64,000 nucleotides of DNA from NCBI GenBank assembly GCA_025890175.1, contig JANPYM010000002.1, positions 846,814 through 910,813 on the forward strand, read 5' to 3'. Below are positions 22,397 to 35,239 of the stretch, in pieces. Positions within the stretch are counted from its first letter, which is position 1. The number at the start of each line of letters is the position of its first letter. The stretch is from Ciborinia camelliae. Its lineage: Eukaryota > Ascomycota > Leotiomycetes > Helotiales > Sclerotiniaceae. The position numbers were made by a program, and so were the translations under genes. The notes beneath the pieces are model-generated. The model did no database searches and had not been told where the DNA came from. It saw only the letters and a program-made list of their open reading frames with translations.

Positions 22397-24992
22397 TATC
22401 AGTATGAAGCGAGATTTCATTTGAAGATGAGAAGGATTCAACACATGCAGTTTCAAAAAAGTTGTGCTGGAGGGAGCGGCAAATATTGTTAATTCCGAAA
22501 AAAAATGAATGGTGAGGAGGTTGTAGATGGAAAACCGAGCTTGCGAAAATTTCGTCCCAAGGCATTTCACTTTCATTACTACCAACCTTGTTTTGGTTGA
22601 CTGGCACATTTATATTTATTTATTGTTGCAACTTGGAAAATAGAGGGGAATGGATTTGGGAAAAGATACAAAAGGTACAGGAGGACAAGCCAAAGTTCCT
22701 GCTCCGGGCTTCATATGTACTGGTATTGGTTGGGTGTATTGGGTTGTATTGTACTTGGTTGGAATTCTTGTGAGCCTTGGAGCTTGTGGAGAGAGATTTG
22801 ATATATCTACTTAATATCGAAATTCATTTAGATAATCGAGTGCTTGGTTCAACTAATGAGAAAAAGAAGCATGAGTGTGACAAATAACGATACCAGTGAG
22901 TGTTTCTACCAGACATTCAACAGATACACTGGTACAGAGAGAATACTGGAATGATCCTCATAGTTTGCGAAATAATGTAATACCCAATAAACATTCGGAA
23001 TAAGATAGAGTAAAATCTCACGATGCCATCATTGCCAAACACCTGCACTCCAGTCTGCAGGTACGACGGATATGCACTTTTGCATACATACACATTATGC
23101 AAATGCAAATGCGATAGTTCGCATCAATCTTCATTCATTTCATTTATTTTTGACATCTTTGACTCTCTCGTCTGCATGTATGGCCGTTGTGCAAGACTTC
23201 ATATGTCAAATTGACCCCTTGCGTGGATGGAGGTCTCAAGCTCGAGGTCACGAGTTCGTCAATCATAGATGATATTAACTGATAGTCTGATATATATTAT
23301 AGATTCTGAGGCTTTCAAGCCGTGGAGGGTGTTAATTTCCCGGATGAGAGACATGTTTTCAGAAGTCGGTCGTTGTTTGTGTGACTTTGGGTTGGATTAT
23401 ATTATCCGTTATATTAATCGCAGCCGACCCGATGCCTAGATAGATGATTAGCCTAGTGATTGAGAAGGGAATATGATGTACACTCATGCAGAATGATCCC
23501 TTTACAATTATGCGTTTCTGCAATATTCGGAGTCCGCTTGCAACTCATCTAAGATGAATCAGTTTCATCTACACTGTCGAGGGGTGCCGAAGACCATACC
23601 GATTTCGAACGACCATTGCCTCGATGCCATGATACCATAACACCATGATTCTACCGATGTTTTATTCATCATGATGTACACCACTAATGAATGGAATGAA
23701 ATTAGTCTTCGTCGGCTGGGTCTTCTTGTCATCGATCCCAATCCCGAGAATGCCTAGACGTGGCTAGAAACCATGCCGAGCCTTCAATGTAATCCTCGAA
23801 GCCGGCCGAACCAATCTGATTACTACCCAGAATAAAGATCACCGGAAGTGACCATTCTATCCGGACTCTATTCAGTGCACTGCGCAGCTACAAAGACATG
23901 CAGAAGTTTCCGTTGATGCTTGAGGTAGCTGGTGTATTGACCCTCATACTTAATCTATTGGCATTTTCTGGGGGCTTTTGGGTACTGGTGAGGATTCTTA
24001 ATTTAAAGTACTGAATCTCAGCTTGTACATTTGGTTTTCGAGGACACCTCTGCCACAATTTCTTCCCTGATGTTCATTGTGTCGATTCTTAATCCTCCGA
24101 TTCCTATTTTCATGGATATTCTGGCATTATTTATAGGTACTAGACTCTCCAAAGTTTAGCTGGTTCTATGTCGTTCAGTGACCGTTATCAGATTATTCTA
24201 GGTTGAGAGAATTTTATCCTTAGCAAGATTGATTGATCTTAACCTTTCCTCTTCAAGTCTTCACAACCTCACACAACAGGCTCTTTTTCTTCCCATCCAC
24301 CATCTGTGTATATAGAGGATATTTGATTCAGTCATTTCTCATAGGGCAGTGTAGTGGTCCTATGAATATAGTATATTTTACTAGATGGTTATTGAAAGCG
24401 TAATTCTAGACGGAAGAATAAGCTCAGTTTTCCGGAGTCTTAGAGCCAGAGATGGGATGAAAAGCATGAATCAAGGTAGGTTTGAAGGGCGAGAAGTTAT
24501 TTAGAATGGGTTGGGTGCGTTTTAGTTCAAGAGTGGGATTGTAAAGGCTTTTATAATAAAAGAGCGTGCATGTGAAAACTGTTGGGTTTACTCGGGAGTC
24601 GGGACCGAAGTGGACGGAAATGACACCTAGGCCCAATCTAGTAGACGAGGGGGCCAATATTTCCATATTAAGTTATCCCACCCCACTAAAGACACTAAAG
24701 ATTTCTCTTGCTTGCGCGTATTTGATATAAATAGAGTCCCCAGGACAGGCCTATTGGCAAGAACTGTGCCCTTGATTATTGTGGTCTTCGCCAACAACGG
24801 AGACCTCAAACTTGAAGGGACAGAGTCTAAGCATGCGAGGGAGATAGTTTCAAGCAACCGAATGGAACCTCGGAAGCTCTCATCCAAGTACTTTACTATG
24901 ACTGGCTGTCAAAACCAGATATGGTCATTGAATACACTGGTATCATATTTTCAACGATATAAATTTGCTACGTACACCTTTCGCGCAGAAGA
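22397..24992. other. Intergenic with one coding relic
   Basis: The region contains the 3' UTR of the C2H2 gene and, at the right, the 3' region of the FMN-binding protein. Apart from the relic at 23674-24014 I see nothing supportable. Opposed frames of 86 and 94 codons at 24627-24996 overlap each other and lack support. Confidence 0.45.
23674..24014 (+). pseudogene. Coding relic with a hydrophobic C-terminal segment
   Basis: A stop-bounded plus frame reads ITGSDHSIRTLFSALRSYKD followed by MQKFPLMLEVAGVLTLILNL and a second hydrophobic stretch, ending at 24014. Upstream, another frame from ATG 23674 reads MYTTNEWNEISLRRLGLLVI and then meets TAG. The two pieces are in different frames without a good intron between them, so a decayed gene is likelier than a spliced one. 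The family is unknown. Confidence 0.3.
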
Positions 24993-25784
24993 CTAGATCC
25001 GCGAATTCTTCGCTGCTTTGTTGGCATCAAAAATAGCAGCGTGTTTCTCGACCTTCTCTGACAACAATGTACTGTCAGGTGTACCCAGATCTTTGAATCC
25101 CTCAATAACACCAGCTCTGTCCCCAACAGGCTTCTCTTGACTCCACTTGAACCTTCCTGACATCGAAGTAATTTCAATCTCGATGCCAACGATATTTTTC
25201 ATGAGCAACTCGATATACCGATCGGGCGCATCTGCCACTTTCCACGGGAGTGTCTCCGACGTCTTTCCATAACCCATTATTGAAGTTTCCATGTGCTCAG
25301 ACAAGTCCGATATCTGCCTTGAAAGAAACGCCCCAGTTTCTGCAGACTTTGTATCGTAGTAGACTTTGGCTTTGCCGTAAAGCTCCACAGCCTCATAATT
25401 CCAGGTAGGAGCTACCTTTCCGGTGTCGGGTTTGGTTTGTTTGTAGAATTTGGGAGTCACATAATGATGAACTGGCCCGTTGAACAATACAAGGACGTCG
25501 TGCTCGAGGAAATCTTTTGCTGCCGATGACTTGGAGGCTGCTGTACAGCTCTCGATGATGACCTTAGCCTGTGGATTTTGCCTTGCAATGTGACCGCGAA
25601 GTTTTCCGAGACTGTCTGCATTGCCATCGAGATCCGTATCAACAATCCATGGAATATGGCTGCTTTGGAGGAATGGATGAGACTCGGATTTAATAGCTGT
25701 TGTCAAAATACCCAGGGGATTCTGACGGATGAAGTCTTGTAATACTTCTGGTCGCTTCTCGATATTGCAATTAGGAAGATGCAT
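24993..25784 (-). CDS. FMN-binding split-barrel protein, PAI2/transcriptional-regulator-like
   Basis: An uninterrupted frame of 263 residues, a normal length for fungal members of the PAI2 family. Diagnostic segments in order are: FIRQNPLGILTTA near the start, GHIARQNPQAK, the LFNGPVHHYVTPKFY motif, the TWNYEAVELYGKAKVYYD motif, and NIVGIEIEITSMSGRFKWSQ near the C-terminus. The family was named after a Bacillus repressor of protease and sporulation genes, but it folds as an FMN-binding split barrel. The cellular role in fungi is not established. The start is the first ATG, just before the domain begins. The gene stands alone between long intergenic regions. Confidence 0.9.
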   Translation of the reverse strand: MHLPNCNIEKRPEVLQDFIRQNPLGILTTAIKSESHPFLQSSHIPWIVDTDLDGNADSLGKLRGHIARQNPQAKVIIESCTAASKSSAAKDFLEHDVLVLFNGPVHHYVTPKFYKQTKPDTGKVAPTWNYEAVELYGKAKVYYDTKSAETGAFLSRQISDLSEHMETSIMGYGKTSETLPWKVADAPDRYIELLMKNIVGIEIEITSMSGRFKWSQEKPVGDRAGVIEGFKDLGTPDSTLLSEKVEKHAAIFDANKAAKNSRI

Positions 25785-28085
25785 GATGTTGACGGAACAC
25801 CTGGTTATTTGTAATGAAGAGTAAAAGTGTGTAGATTACTGAGTATTTTCTTCCCTAATGGCGACGAGACACGTGCAAGAATTTGAGTCTGTTTTATAGG
25901 TATCTATGGATTCGATATCGATATTGTCCTAATTTTACCCCGCATCAACCCGTTATCAGTCTGTCAAGATAATAAAACTGTCGAACCGAAGAGTCCACCG
26001 GTACGCAGGTGGTTCAAATGTACGCTCAAGCCTCGATGACGGCGTATGTGCGAGGGATTGCCGTGTGCTCGCTCGTGGGATTAGAGTCACTCACGTCTTC
26101 ATCTCAAATGTAGACTTTTGTTCTTGAGATTCAAGTAAAGGGGTCGCCGACGATTGAAGGGTGCAACTACACCATACATAACATCAATATACTAACATCT
26201 GAAAGCCAAAATCCAGCTAATTACGACTATAAGCCGTGAGCATTCGTTGTGAGATTGCCCTCAGCTTGGATGCAAAGCTTCACGAAGATTGTTAAAGCGG
26301 CGGTAATTCAATATCAAAAGTTGAAAACTCCAGCCAACTAATATTTGACTATCAAAGGTATCTCACAGATATCTTTTGACGCCAGAATCTCATTTTCCCC
26401 CTATTATTATTGTTATTTGAACCCATATCATATGATAAGATTTGGGTTTGGCATCGATCTTGGGATACTTTTAATGCCTAGGTACCTACCTAGGTACGTA
26501 AGGTAGGAAGGAGTGCTTGTCCCGATTTCTTTAAAGCAGCATGCGGTCCTAAACATCTTTGTTTGGTGAAGGGGTAAAAATGATGATTTGGCTTTCCGAG
26601 CTCCGGGCATGACCTCAAGTTAGCCATGACATGGTCAATCGCTTCATCATCCACTTTCCTCCCGTCTAGAGCAGATTGCTTCTATTGATCTGTACAGTTT
26701 GATACTCATTTCTTGAATTGCAAGGTGGCGATGGGAAGAGAAGAAGAGAAAGCAGCGCGAAACCTTTTTTCACGATCATCGGCTTCTTGTCGGTACACAT
26801 ACGCCAAACGATACAGCATACCCACTGACCCTGTTTAACGCTGTTAGCATTCCAAACGTTCCACATTCGACTTTACCCAAAGAATTTACACTCCTGCACT
26901 TGATTAACAGAGCAAGTATATCTTCATTCGGACCTCTTCATTCAGCTGCTATAATCGTGCCAACACTGGTTCGAGATTTCAAGTCTCGCCTGCCCCAAAA
27001 CTGGTGAGCATGTCCCAGTCTTATGAAGACTCCTTGTACCCCCTAGTCATATGTGTTGCAAGTGACGAATTATTGTAATTGTGAATCGGTAACTTTGTTT
27101 ATATCGGGATTGTTGCGGAATAGTTTGCTCGCAGGATTGGGCTTTTGCCACTCGTACTTTGTGTATAAAGATAGGCTAACCCTTCCCAGGCTTTTCACTC
27201 TTCGAGTGATCATATAGATATATTTCCACTCTCAAGTTACATTCTGAAGACTCCGACGCACTTGATCTAATTCGAGGCTCGGGTTCTTGATTCGGAAGGG
27301 TCTTAGGCTGGGAATATGAGGTTTCGAGGTCGTGTATCCTTCACATTAATCGGTAACGCATTTGTGACCTAACCATTAATCCCTCATGTGAGTAGAGCCC
27401 TGTTCAACTAGTTAGCTTCCAGACACGGGAATGGAAAGCAAGAATACTAACCAGTGGGTAGCAACTTTTCAAAGAGTGTAATATCTTTCTCAGGCAAGCA
27501 AGCTACCCAGAAGAAGGTCTGCTTCATATCTTGACCTCAAATCTCCGGGACCTAAAACCGGCCCTTGAGTAATCAACCTGCTTCTTTCTAATCCTACCTG
27601 AAAGTATTGCATCGCACAGTCGTCTCTACACCTGCAGTATAGCTGCAGATGATCTGGTATATACCTTTGTTCCTCAACTCTCTTTTCACCATCTTCGACT
27701 TGTCATTATTTTGGGTGGTCAAGAGCCTTTTGTTGATGACCTAAATGAATTTGTTGGCTTGAAGCATTGTAATTTCCCAGAGAGTCCTTGGAAGTTTATA
27801 GCTTATCCTTATCGGCCTGTAAAGATCTGTATGTCATTGTCCAATACAATTCTCTTCAATTCAATTAAGAGAGTCATTGGTTCTATCCGACCTGGCATTG
27901 GCAATTTCGGTTAAGCTGACTACAATTAGAGATTTTCTTAATAATATTGCAATTTCTTGCACAAAGAGCTTTGCTGCTTCGACATATTGTTCTTAAATAT
28001 CCTTGTACCTATACTTCTTTTTGGATAGCACGTATTGAAACTCTAATGCAACGTAAGAATCTGTTTTGAAGCTGGAATCTTCAAT
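25785..28085. other. Intergenic with a coding-like orphan frame
   Basis: The left part is the promoter of the minus-strand FMN-binding gene; the right part is the promoter of the F-box/LRR gene. A palindrome-like TAGGTACCTACCTAGGTACG lies at about 26479. At 27590-27915 a stop-bounded plus frame reads ASHSRLYTCSIAADDLVYTF, VPQLSFHHLRLVIILGGQEP and NEFVGLKHCNFPESPWKFIA without an ATG at its start. I treat it as a possible exon or relic, not a gene. Confidence 0.4.
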
Positions 28086-29938
28086 ATGGATCCTCTTCCT
28101 GCATACCATGAACTCAACAAGGATGTTGCAATGCTCGTCGCTCCATATCTTGACACTCGCGATCTTTACTTTGGTTGTCTTGTATATTCTCATTTCAATG
28201 AGATTTTCGGTGAATATCTTTGGACCAATCCGTTCAGGGACCTAGCCAATAGAACTAAGCCTTGTGGTAAGGATATAATCTTATTAGTTCTACTGAGCCT
28301 TTCACTGACTACATATACCCAGGACTTGTTTCGAAATTCTTCTTTGCCTCCAAGCGCCTTGACCCCAAGGTCCTTAGGAGGGTTCGAATCCTCGACATGC
28401 GTGCACTGTATGAGATTAGACGTGACCGATCCCACACCAATGACTGCATCATATTCGGAACATACCTTAAGCCTGAGTGGTTTTTCAAGTTCTTTAAGAA
28501 CTTTCCCAACCTCAATTGCATCCTTCTCGCACCGACATGCTCGGAGGACTACGGGGTATTTCCCGGTGATGATCTTCCGGATGAATACAACGGAATACCA
28601 CAACCAGAGTTTCTGAGCGCATCTGGTTGTACTACCTTCAATTATTCCCTCATCCTTCGCCAAAACATAACCAAGTATCTAATCTACGTCGACGCATCTT
28701 ACACTGTTCGCAATCCAAACTGGGGAACCTTTTTTACCATCGAGAATCTTCCAAACATTAGGATCTTGAAGCTACGAGGCTTGAGATTAACGGATACTAT
28801 GTTGCCCCCTATTGTCACCAACTCTAGGCAACAGATTTGGTCATTAGATCTTCGCGATAATCTCTTGACCGACAATACCATCGTCCCTCTGCTACGCAAC
28901 TGTTTTCTGGATCGATTCCCAGATATCGAATATGGCCCTCTCCGCGCAACTGACGAGGCATTGTTCGAACACCCGCCAACCTATCGTGAGGTCAACGAAG
29001 GCGCCGATCCACTGCCAACTACTACGACTACACTCCGCCCCGATATTATCAATCGAGTTGAGTGCTCCACTCCAGGAGGAGACGCGCTGAATATCCTTGA
29101 GAGAAAGAACAACGTTCAAGATAACCTTCTAATGGTTACAGGTCTTACCCACCTCTACATATCCGACAACAAGTTCACAGCACTTGGACCTCAAAACCTC
29201 CTCGGGCGCACAAACTGTCTCCAAGTCCTAGACGTCGGGTCTAATCGCACCAGTCTAGCCGTAGGAGCCGGTGCTGGTGTAGATGTCTACGCGCAGGAAC
29301 ACACAATCCGTTTTCTCTCTCGACAGTGGCAGCCCCGTCTCGAAGTTCTACGTATTCATCACTCTATCGTCACGCGTCATGCATCAGTCGTAAGCCAAAG
29401 TCACAGATACGACAGTAAAGAAGCCATCTCGAATCTCAAGATCGAGAAAACATGTCAAACCGAGCTCGAAAATCAAGGTCCATCTTTCGATCCTCAGGAT
29501 AACACAAGACTCCGCTCCCTAACCCTCACCTCCATCCCCCGCAAGTCGAGCATGGAACTATTCCTTGCTCTCAGATACTTTATCGTCAGACTTGCTGCGC
29601 AAGAAGTTACAATTCATGATGCGCGCGAGAACGTCAAGAGCAGGCGTGCTCCTGTCCTATATCCTGGATTGAGAAAGCTTACGCTGGAGTTTTTACCCGA
29701 GGAGCATGTTGTTCGACCCTCGGATTCTGTTACGGGTCATGGGGATGTGGATAGCTATTACGAGGAATTGGCGAGAGATTTCTCGTTTTTGAATTATGAG
29801 AGTATTCGGGCACCAACGAGGAGACAGCAGGAGGAGATTGGGGTGGTGCCTACGGTTGATATTGTAAAGGAGTTGAAGGAGTGGAGAAAGATTGAGGTTA
29901 GGCATTGGAGTGGAGAGTTGAAGATCAAGTTGTTTTAG
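28086..29938 (+). CDS. F-box-like/leucine-rich-repeat protein
   Basis: Two exons (28086-28266, 28323-29938; 56-nt intron, in phase) give 598 residues. The N-terminal 50 residues (YHELNKDVAMLVAPYLDTRD then LYFGCLVYSHFNEIFG) have the hydrophobic pattern of an F-box-like helix bundle. The rest contains spaced leucine-rich segments: NLPNIRILKLRGLRLTDTML, IWSLDLRDNLLTDN, GLTHLYISDNKFTALGPQNL, CLQVLDVGSNRTSLAV. F-box/LRR proteins usually act as substrate receptors of SCF ubiquitin ligases. The F-box match is weak and the substrate is unknown. The intron removes an in-frame segment that would otherwise read through, and the joined sequence (KPCGLVSKFFFASKRLDPKV) is smooth. Confidence 0.68.
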
Positions 29939-30127
29939 ATGAAGGGGGTTAAATCTTTGAAGGATGTGATATGATTGGTGCATTTGGTTGGTTTGGTTGA
30001 ATTGGTGGGCTATAATTGGTTGAACATGTTACTTTAGGATAGGATTAGATACCCTTTATGAATGTTATGATTTAATCTCTTACATACATTCCCTTCGAAT
30101 GACGTCATGAAGATAATGAAGCTACCA

Positions 30128-30245
30128 CCGGTGAGCTCCTTCCAAACAATGCCTTGGCTACAATTAGGCAATATAAATAAGTCCCGGTGAGCCCTTTACA
30201 AACATCTTGGTAAAAAACACCGTAACTCCCGGTGAGCTTCCAACA
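30128..30245. repeat. Three spaced copies of a CCGGTGAGC element
   Basis: CCGGTGAGC occurs at 30128, 30184 and 30229, each followed by a CTTT/CTTCC-type pyrimidine stretch and AAC/AAACA. The spacings are 56 and 45 bp. It could be a small degenerate tandem repeat; no function is evident. Confidence 0.6.
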
Positions 30246-32085
30246 TATGAATTTTCCATCCTCATTTTAATCGTCAATACTCAGTTCAACATTCAACCCC
30301 CACATCTCAACTTCTCAGACAAGATCCTCTATTCAATCAACTCAATCCGAACCTCCAAAACCCCTATCTTGACCCCCTCGAACAATATCGCTTAACCACT
30401 CAGCCCCCAAATTCACATGGATCTTCAAACTGCAATCCAAAGGACGAAAATCCAATATTCTTTCAAACAATTTGAAACATTAGAACCCGAGCAATTTACC
30501 TCTTTCAATCGAGATCTTTTCACTATTCAAATCTATTTGTATATTGAAATGTAAAACTCCATTCCGTTGGATGAGATTCTTTTATTGATTCTTATAGGTT
30601 GATTGAAATATTCGACCGTTGGATCTTATCTTCACTACTCGAGGTATGGGGTATTGGGTATGATAGGTTTAGATGGTATGATTCGATTTCCTATCTTTAT
30701 TTCGATATTGAAGATTAATACTTTATGTTGGTAGAGACGGTTACTATGTAGCGTAGCAGCGGTACTAGTAGTGGAATTCTTCTACCACTGCTACTATCTT
30801 AATCCACTCATATGTTTTCACCATATACCTGATCGGAGTCATTCTCTTGACACTTTATTTCTTTTTATGTCACAGAGCTATTTCAATCATTCAACGATAA
30901 TATTTCCATTTCCAAATGCAACATCGCGATTGTCACGTTCTTCCATATCGTTCTAATTAATCAAGGTATTGGACATTAAAGGGTTGGATAATACTTCTTA
31001 ATTACTCGATATTCATTTAGATATTAAGTAAATGTGATATTATGTTCCCGAACCACTCATATGAAATATTGCATTCAAGGTTGTTCTGAAAATGTATATA
31101 TTCAAGTGTTATTTTGATCGGCGAATTTCTGTCACTCTTTTAGAGAGATTCTAATGATCCGATCCGAGGATTTCCAGATGACTGTTCCCTTGAATTGATA
31201 TGTGTAGATGCGGGTGCTAAATTCCCTATTTAATCCAAAATCCAGGCCCAAGACGACTAAATGACCACCTCTCGTCCAAAACCCCCACCCATACAACCCG
31301 TCACGGTATTAAAGACAGTTTAAACCATCTCCTGACCAACTACCAGAAGCAGCCCCAGAAGCACTCAGACGATCCTCTACTTTCTCTATGAATTGGACAG
31401 GATGAAAAAAGTGCAGGGAATTATTACTCGGAGACCCTCGTCTTACTAATAAGAGACCGAGTCGGAGGAGCGGACATCAAGAATTAAACCCACGACTCCA
31501 TGTATCATCTATTGACTACCTATATAACTAGTATTCACGAGGCCAATGGCGCCGACAACGAGATTTCCTGCTATGGTGACAGCGTGCAATATTCCACACG
31601 TCATCCATAGTTCTCGTAGTCGGAAATATAGAACTTCTAGACTCGGGATGCAATTACAGGCTTACGGCCTATCGATGAAAGTTGGGGAGTTTCTGTGACA
31701 TTTTCAACTATTTCATACTTCTCATTGGCCAGGTAGCTATAGAAAACCCCGAAGAAAGAATCAACGAGGTCGAGTGAATTTCACTCGAGTCCCCTCATAA
31801 TATTGCTGATAGAGCGCCTCGGTCAAAATCGTGGCAAAGCGGAGAAGGAAGAGGGGGAGAAGCAAGAGAGTTTGAATGGCCGATCTTAGGAAGTTTTTTG
31901 GTTCGGGATGATGTATACCGATAATCTGGCGAACTTCTATTGGTAATGATGAGGTGCTCTCATCTTAATCAACATTCTCCATTACCTCGATTCATTCTCC
32001 CAATCATCATATAATATTCATCTGATATCATCTCATCTCACCCCAGCTCATCTCACTTAATTCCATCTCCACCACAATTTCATCC

Positions 32086-32247
32086 ATGCCAACAAGAAAT
32101 GCCCAGGTGAGGCCATCCAAACTACCTACCTTTCCTACCAATGGATTCGCTTTTCCTTCACCACCTGCATCCCAAATGCTTCCTCAAACCCTCCAATGGA
32201 ACCTCTCATCTGAACCATTCACCAACCCAAACCTCCCACCCCAATAA
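32086..32247 (+). CDS. Small hypothetical ORF (53 residues)
   Basis: ATG at 32086 follows a CT/CA-rich leader typical of fungal 5' UTRs. The frame reads MPTRNAQVRPSKLPTFPTNG then FAFPSPPASQMLPQTLQWNL and 13 further residues to a TAA. C-ending codons dominate, unlike the surrounding AT-rich DNA. The proline-rich sequence matches nothing I know. It could equally be the first exon of a gene whose remainder I could not find. Confidence 0.33.
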   Translation: MPTRNAQVRPSKLPTFPTNGFAFPSPPASQMLPQTLQWNLSSEPFTNPNLPPQ

Positions 32248-35239
32248 AACATCCCAGATTTCTCCAATACTACTAGTACTCCACAGAATAAATAGATAAC
32301 CCTCCTCCAAATGTTGGCACCGACGAGGACAGAGATAAAACAAAATACTATAAATGACGAGGAACAAATTATTCATCAAAGAAGATCCCTGAGATGATAA
32401 AATACGAATAAATGACAGATATTTCCCAAGCAAACCATGCCCGTGGGTTTCAAAGGCACTGAGCACTGAACGCTATTTTGAGATGCGATGCGATGCGCCG
32501 AGTCTATTATTCGATGCGTCGCGGAGTTGAAATAACAAATGCGAAGAGATCACACACTGTGAACATAATATCATCGGTTTCTGGCGCAATCATTAATTAG
32601 GTAGGTATTAACAAAGCAATTCTGCTTGATTTCCTAATATTTGCGAGGCTTATATCGAGTACCTACCTGTCTATGTAGGTATTTCCATCATGATTCCAGC
32701 CGTGCCTCTATTTTGGAGTTGGTATTCGTGGTATTAGGAGGAGGAAAATGGGATTGGAAAAAGCGTAATAGAGTACCAAGGCAAAGACCACAGGAGAAAA
32801 GATAGCACATAATCAAAACGAAGCTGAAGAACCGAGTCAAGGAATTATTTAATTACAATATCATAAAGTAAAGTTGTGCACCTTCTATTGATTGAAGCCA
32901 TTGGTGGTGCATCCATCATTTTTGATTCAAGTTCATTTTATGTTGAATAAATATTAAAATGCTATGTAGGTACTAATAAGACATCACCTTCCCCCAACCC
33001 CGACTCTTACATAAATATCCAAACAAAGCACTCCTGTCACTAACAAAATAGGGAAAGACCACTTGGCCGGGTGGGTTGAGTGGCGCACTGCAGTAGTGCC
33101 TCCAATGTCAAAATGCGAGCGGGCTCTCCAATCTTTCATTCGGGGAGGAATTGCACACCTGTACAGAGTACGCCAGCTGCCCGGGGCTGGTTGGAACTGT
33201 TTTGTCATCTTGATCTTCGTTTTTTTTTGAATTGTCTTTTTTTTTGGGTTTTGGTTTTGGTGGCCCAAGAATACTTGTTTGGTATTGGTGAATGCTGTTG
33301 TTTGCGGGGACTCGTTTTGGCGACGCGAATGTTGAAAAGTGGATCCGGTATCGACGACGTGCCTCGATGATTTGTCGGATTGAGATTTGGTTCATCAAAT
33401 GAGGTTGACCTATAGGCTACCTACTAGTATGTATCATCTGAAACTCGTCAACAGTAGCAATGTTCATAAGTGTTTATATCTGTACCGCAAAATCTGTTGC
33501 AGTCACATAACATCCACAACGAGATTATTTCTCAACTTCCATGAATCTTCATTTTGGAATACCAGGTACGCATCAAGAGGTTCGCTTTCGCTTTCCCCAT
33601 TGATTTCTTGTCTTCTTCTAGATATTCAACATAAGTGTATGATCAAACATCAAGCACCAAAAAGAAACATCCAACACCTTTCGATATCGCCAGGCTATAC
33701 TTCATCAACCTTCATCGCATTTCCATGTTCAGCTGAAAAGACTTTCCGACGCAAACCTGCCCATTCCAAATGTTTCTTACATGACTCGGGAAGCAAACAT
33801 TCCCTTAAATATTGCACAATTTAATCCAAGCAAAGGTATCATAACTTTCAACCACAAATTACGGCTAAGTCGAAGCTCACAACCATAAGGGCACACCCTG
33901 TCTGTTGCGAATTTGGAGCCAACAAGCACATAAGCTCTAGCACTTTCAATATAGAATCCTCACAGGTTATTGTCAACAAACGAGAGACAGATCAGGTTGT
34001 ATGTAATTCATGTTCGCATGGAAAAGGAGACATCTACAGGTTAAAGAACATTAGTGGATTGAGAAAACAATCAAGGAGCTGCATGATATGCTGAAGAGAT
34101 TCCATGAATATGAGTTTTCGCGTGGGAGTAAAAGAGTTCGGATTAAGTAGAGATGAAGATGATAGAAAACCATGAAGCACTTGCGGTTGATTCTGGTACC
34201 GGGCATGGTCTCAAATGTTGAAGGTAGATGTGAGAGAGGGAATGGTGGAGATCGATATAAACACAAGACAACAAGAATAATACGCTATTTTACAATGATC
34301 ATGCTGTGTGCTTTCTAATAGTCTACATGTACCGCGAATAAAGCACTACATACAACATCGAGATAAAAAGTCCAGGTGCGAGGTCAACCTAATAACAACC
34401 CCTTACAGACCAACTTGATCCTTCATAGAAACTTCACAAAGACAAATCACATCACAGCAAACATGCGCAAGAAAAATGTATTCAAAAATATAAATATATT
34501 CGGCCACATCACTACACCTCCAACTATATAACTACTAGGTACTTCCACCCATTCATTACCCCTCAAATTCTTTCCGGCACACATAAAATGTCTCCTAAAG
34601 GAACCAACTTTACAAAACTCATCAAAGAGTTTCATAGCTAGGATACCTCAAGGAAGAGTCTCGAAGAATCAAAATCGTGACTCGGGTTTTATTCTTGCTT
34701 CACTGTCCACACTTGCTCGCTCTGGGTTGAGACTCGGCAAGCTCTAGCAATATTTTGAAGCGATGTTTGGGGGGGAGGGGTTTTCTATTCTCTCTTGCTG
34801 GAGAGAGAATGGGAAAGTATGATGAGAATGAAGGAGAATACCTACCTTCATGAAAGAAGGATCAGTTAATGAGAATAGATCCAAAACAGTATCTCGTGGG
34901 TTGAAGGATACTCCTCTGTGCATGAATGAATATTGATGTTGTTGATGAAGGGGAAAAGAAATAGAGAGAAAAATTTCGAGGTTTTCATATGCATCGCTAG
35001 CTCATACGCTAGTGAGAAATGGGCTTAGTTCATGTATAGCCAATTGGTCAATTCGATCGGATCCACTTCAGCCTCGTCAATAAGGCCCGTCGCGTCATTG
35101 CGGGCGCCAAAGGGCGGGCGAACTTTAACAAATAATATGAACTCGCGATTCCGCACTTTAACTCCCAGTCCCATCCAGTGCACCTGTCCACAACATACCT
35201 TTTCGCAACGCCATATTCGTATTTTTCTGCACCCCAAAA

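Larger units (their letters stand above)
29939..34791. other. Gene-poor 5-kb stretch
   Basis: Apart from one small ORF at 32086, nothing has convincing coding signal. There are three CCGGTGAGC-containing repeats at 30128-30245. The 145-codon plus frame at 33387-33824 starts at TTG and is rich in S/H/C/K without coding codon bias. The 96-codon frames at 33080-33400 on both strands overlap each other. Confidence 0.45.

Noticed and set aside
26479..26510. TAGGTACC-type palindrome as a regulatory site
   Set aside because: TACCTA/TAGGTA runs recur throughout the window's intergenic DNA and look like a compositional habit of this genome.
28381..28400. GGTTCGAATCC, resembling a tRNA T-loop
   Set aside because: It lies inside the exon of the F-box/LRR gene and no acceptor stem or anticodon arm can be formed around it.
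33387..33824. 145-codon plus-strand frame
   Set aside because: It starts at TTG; the composition (S, H, C, K) matches translated AT-rich DNA rather than a protein.
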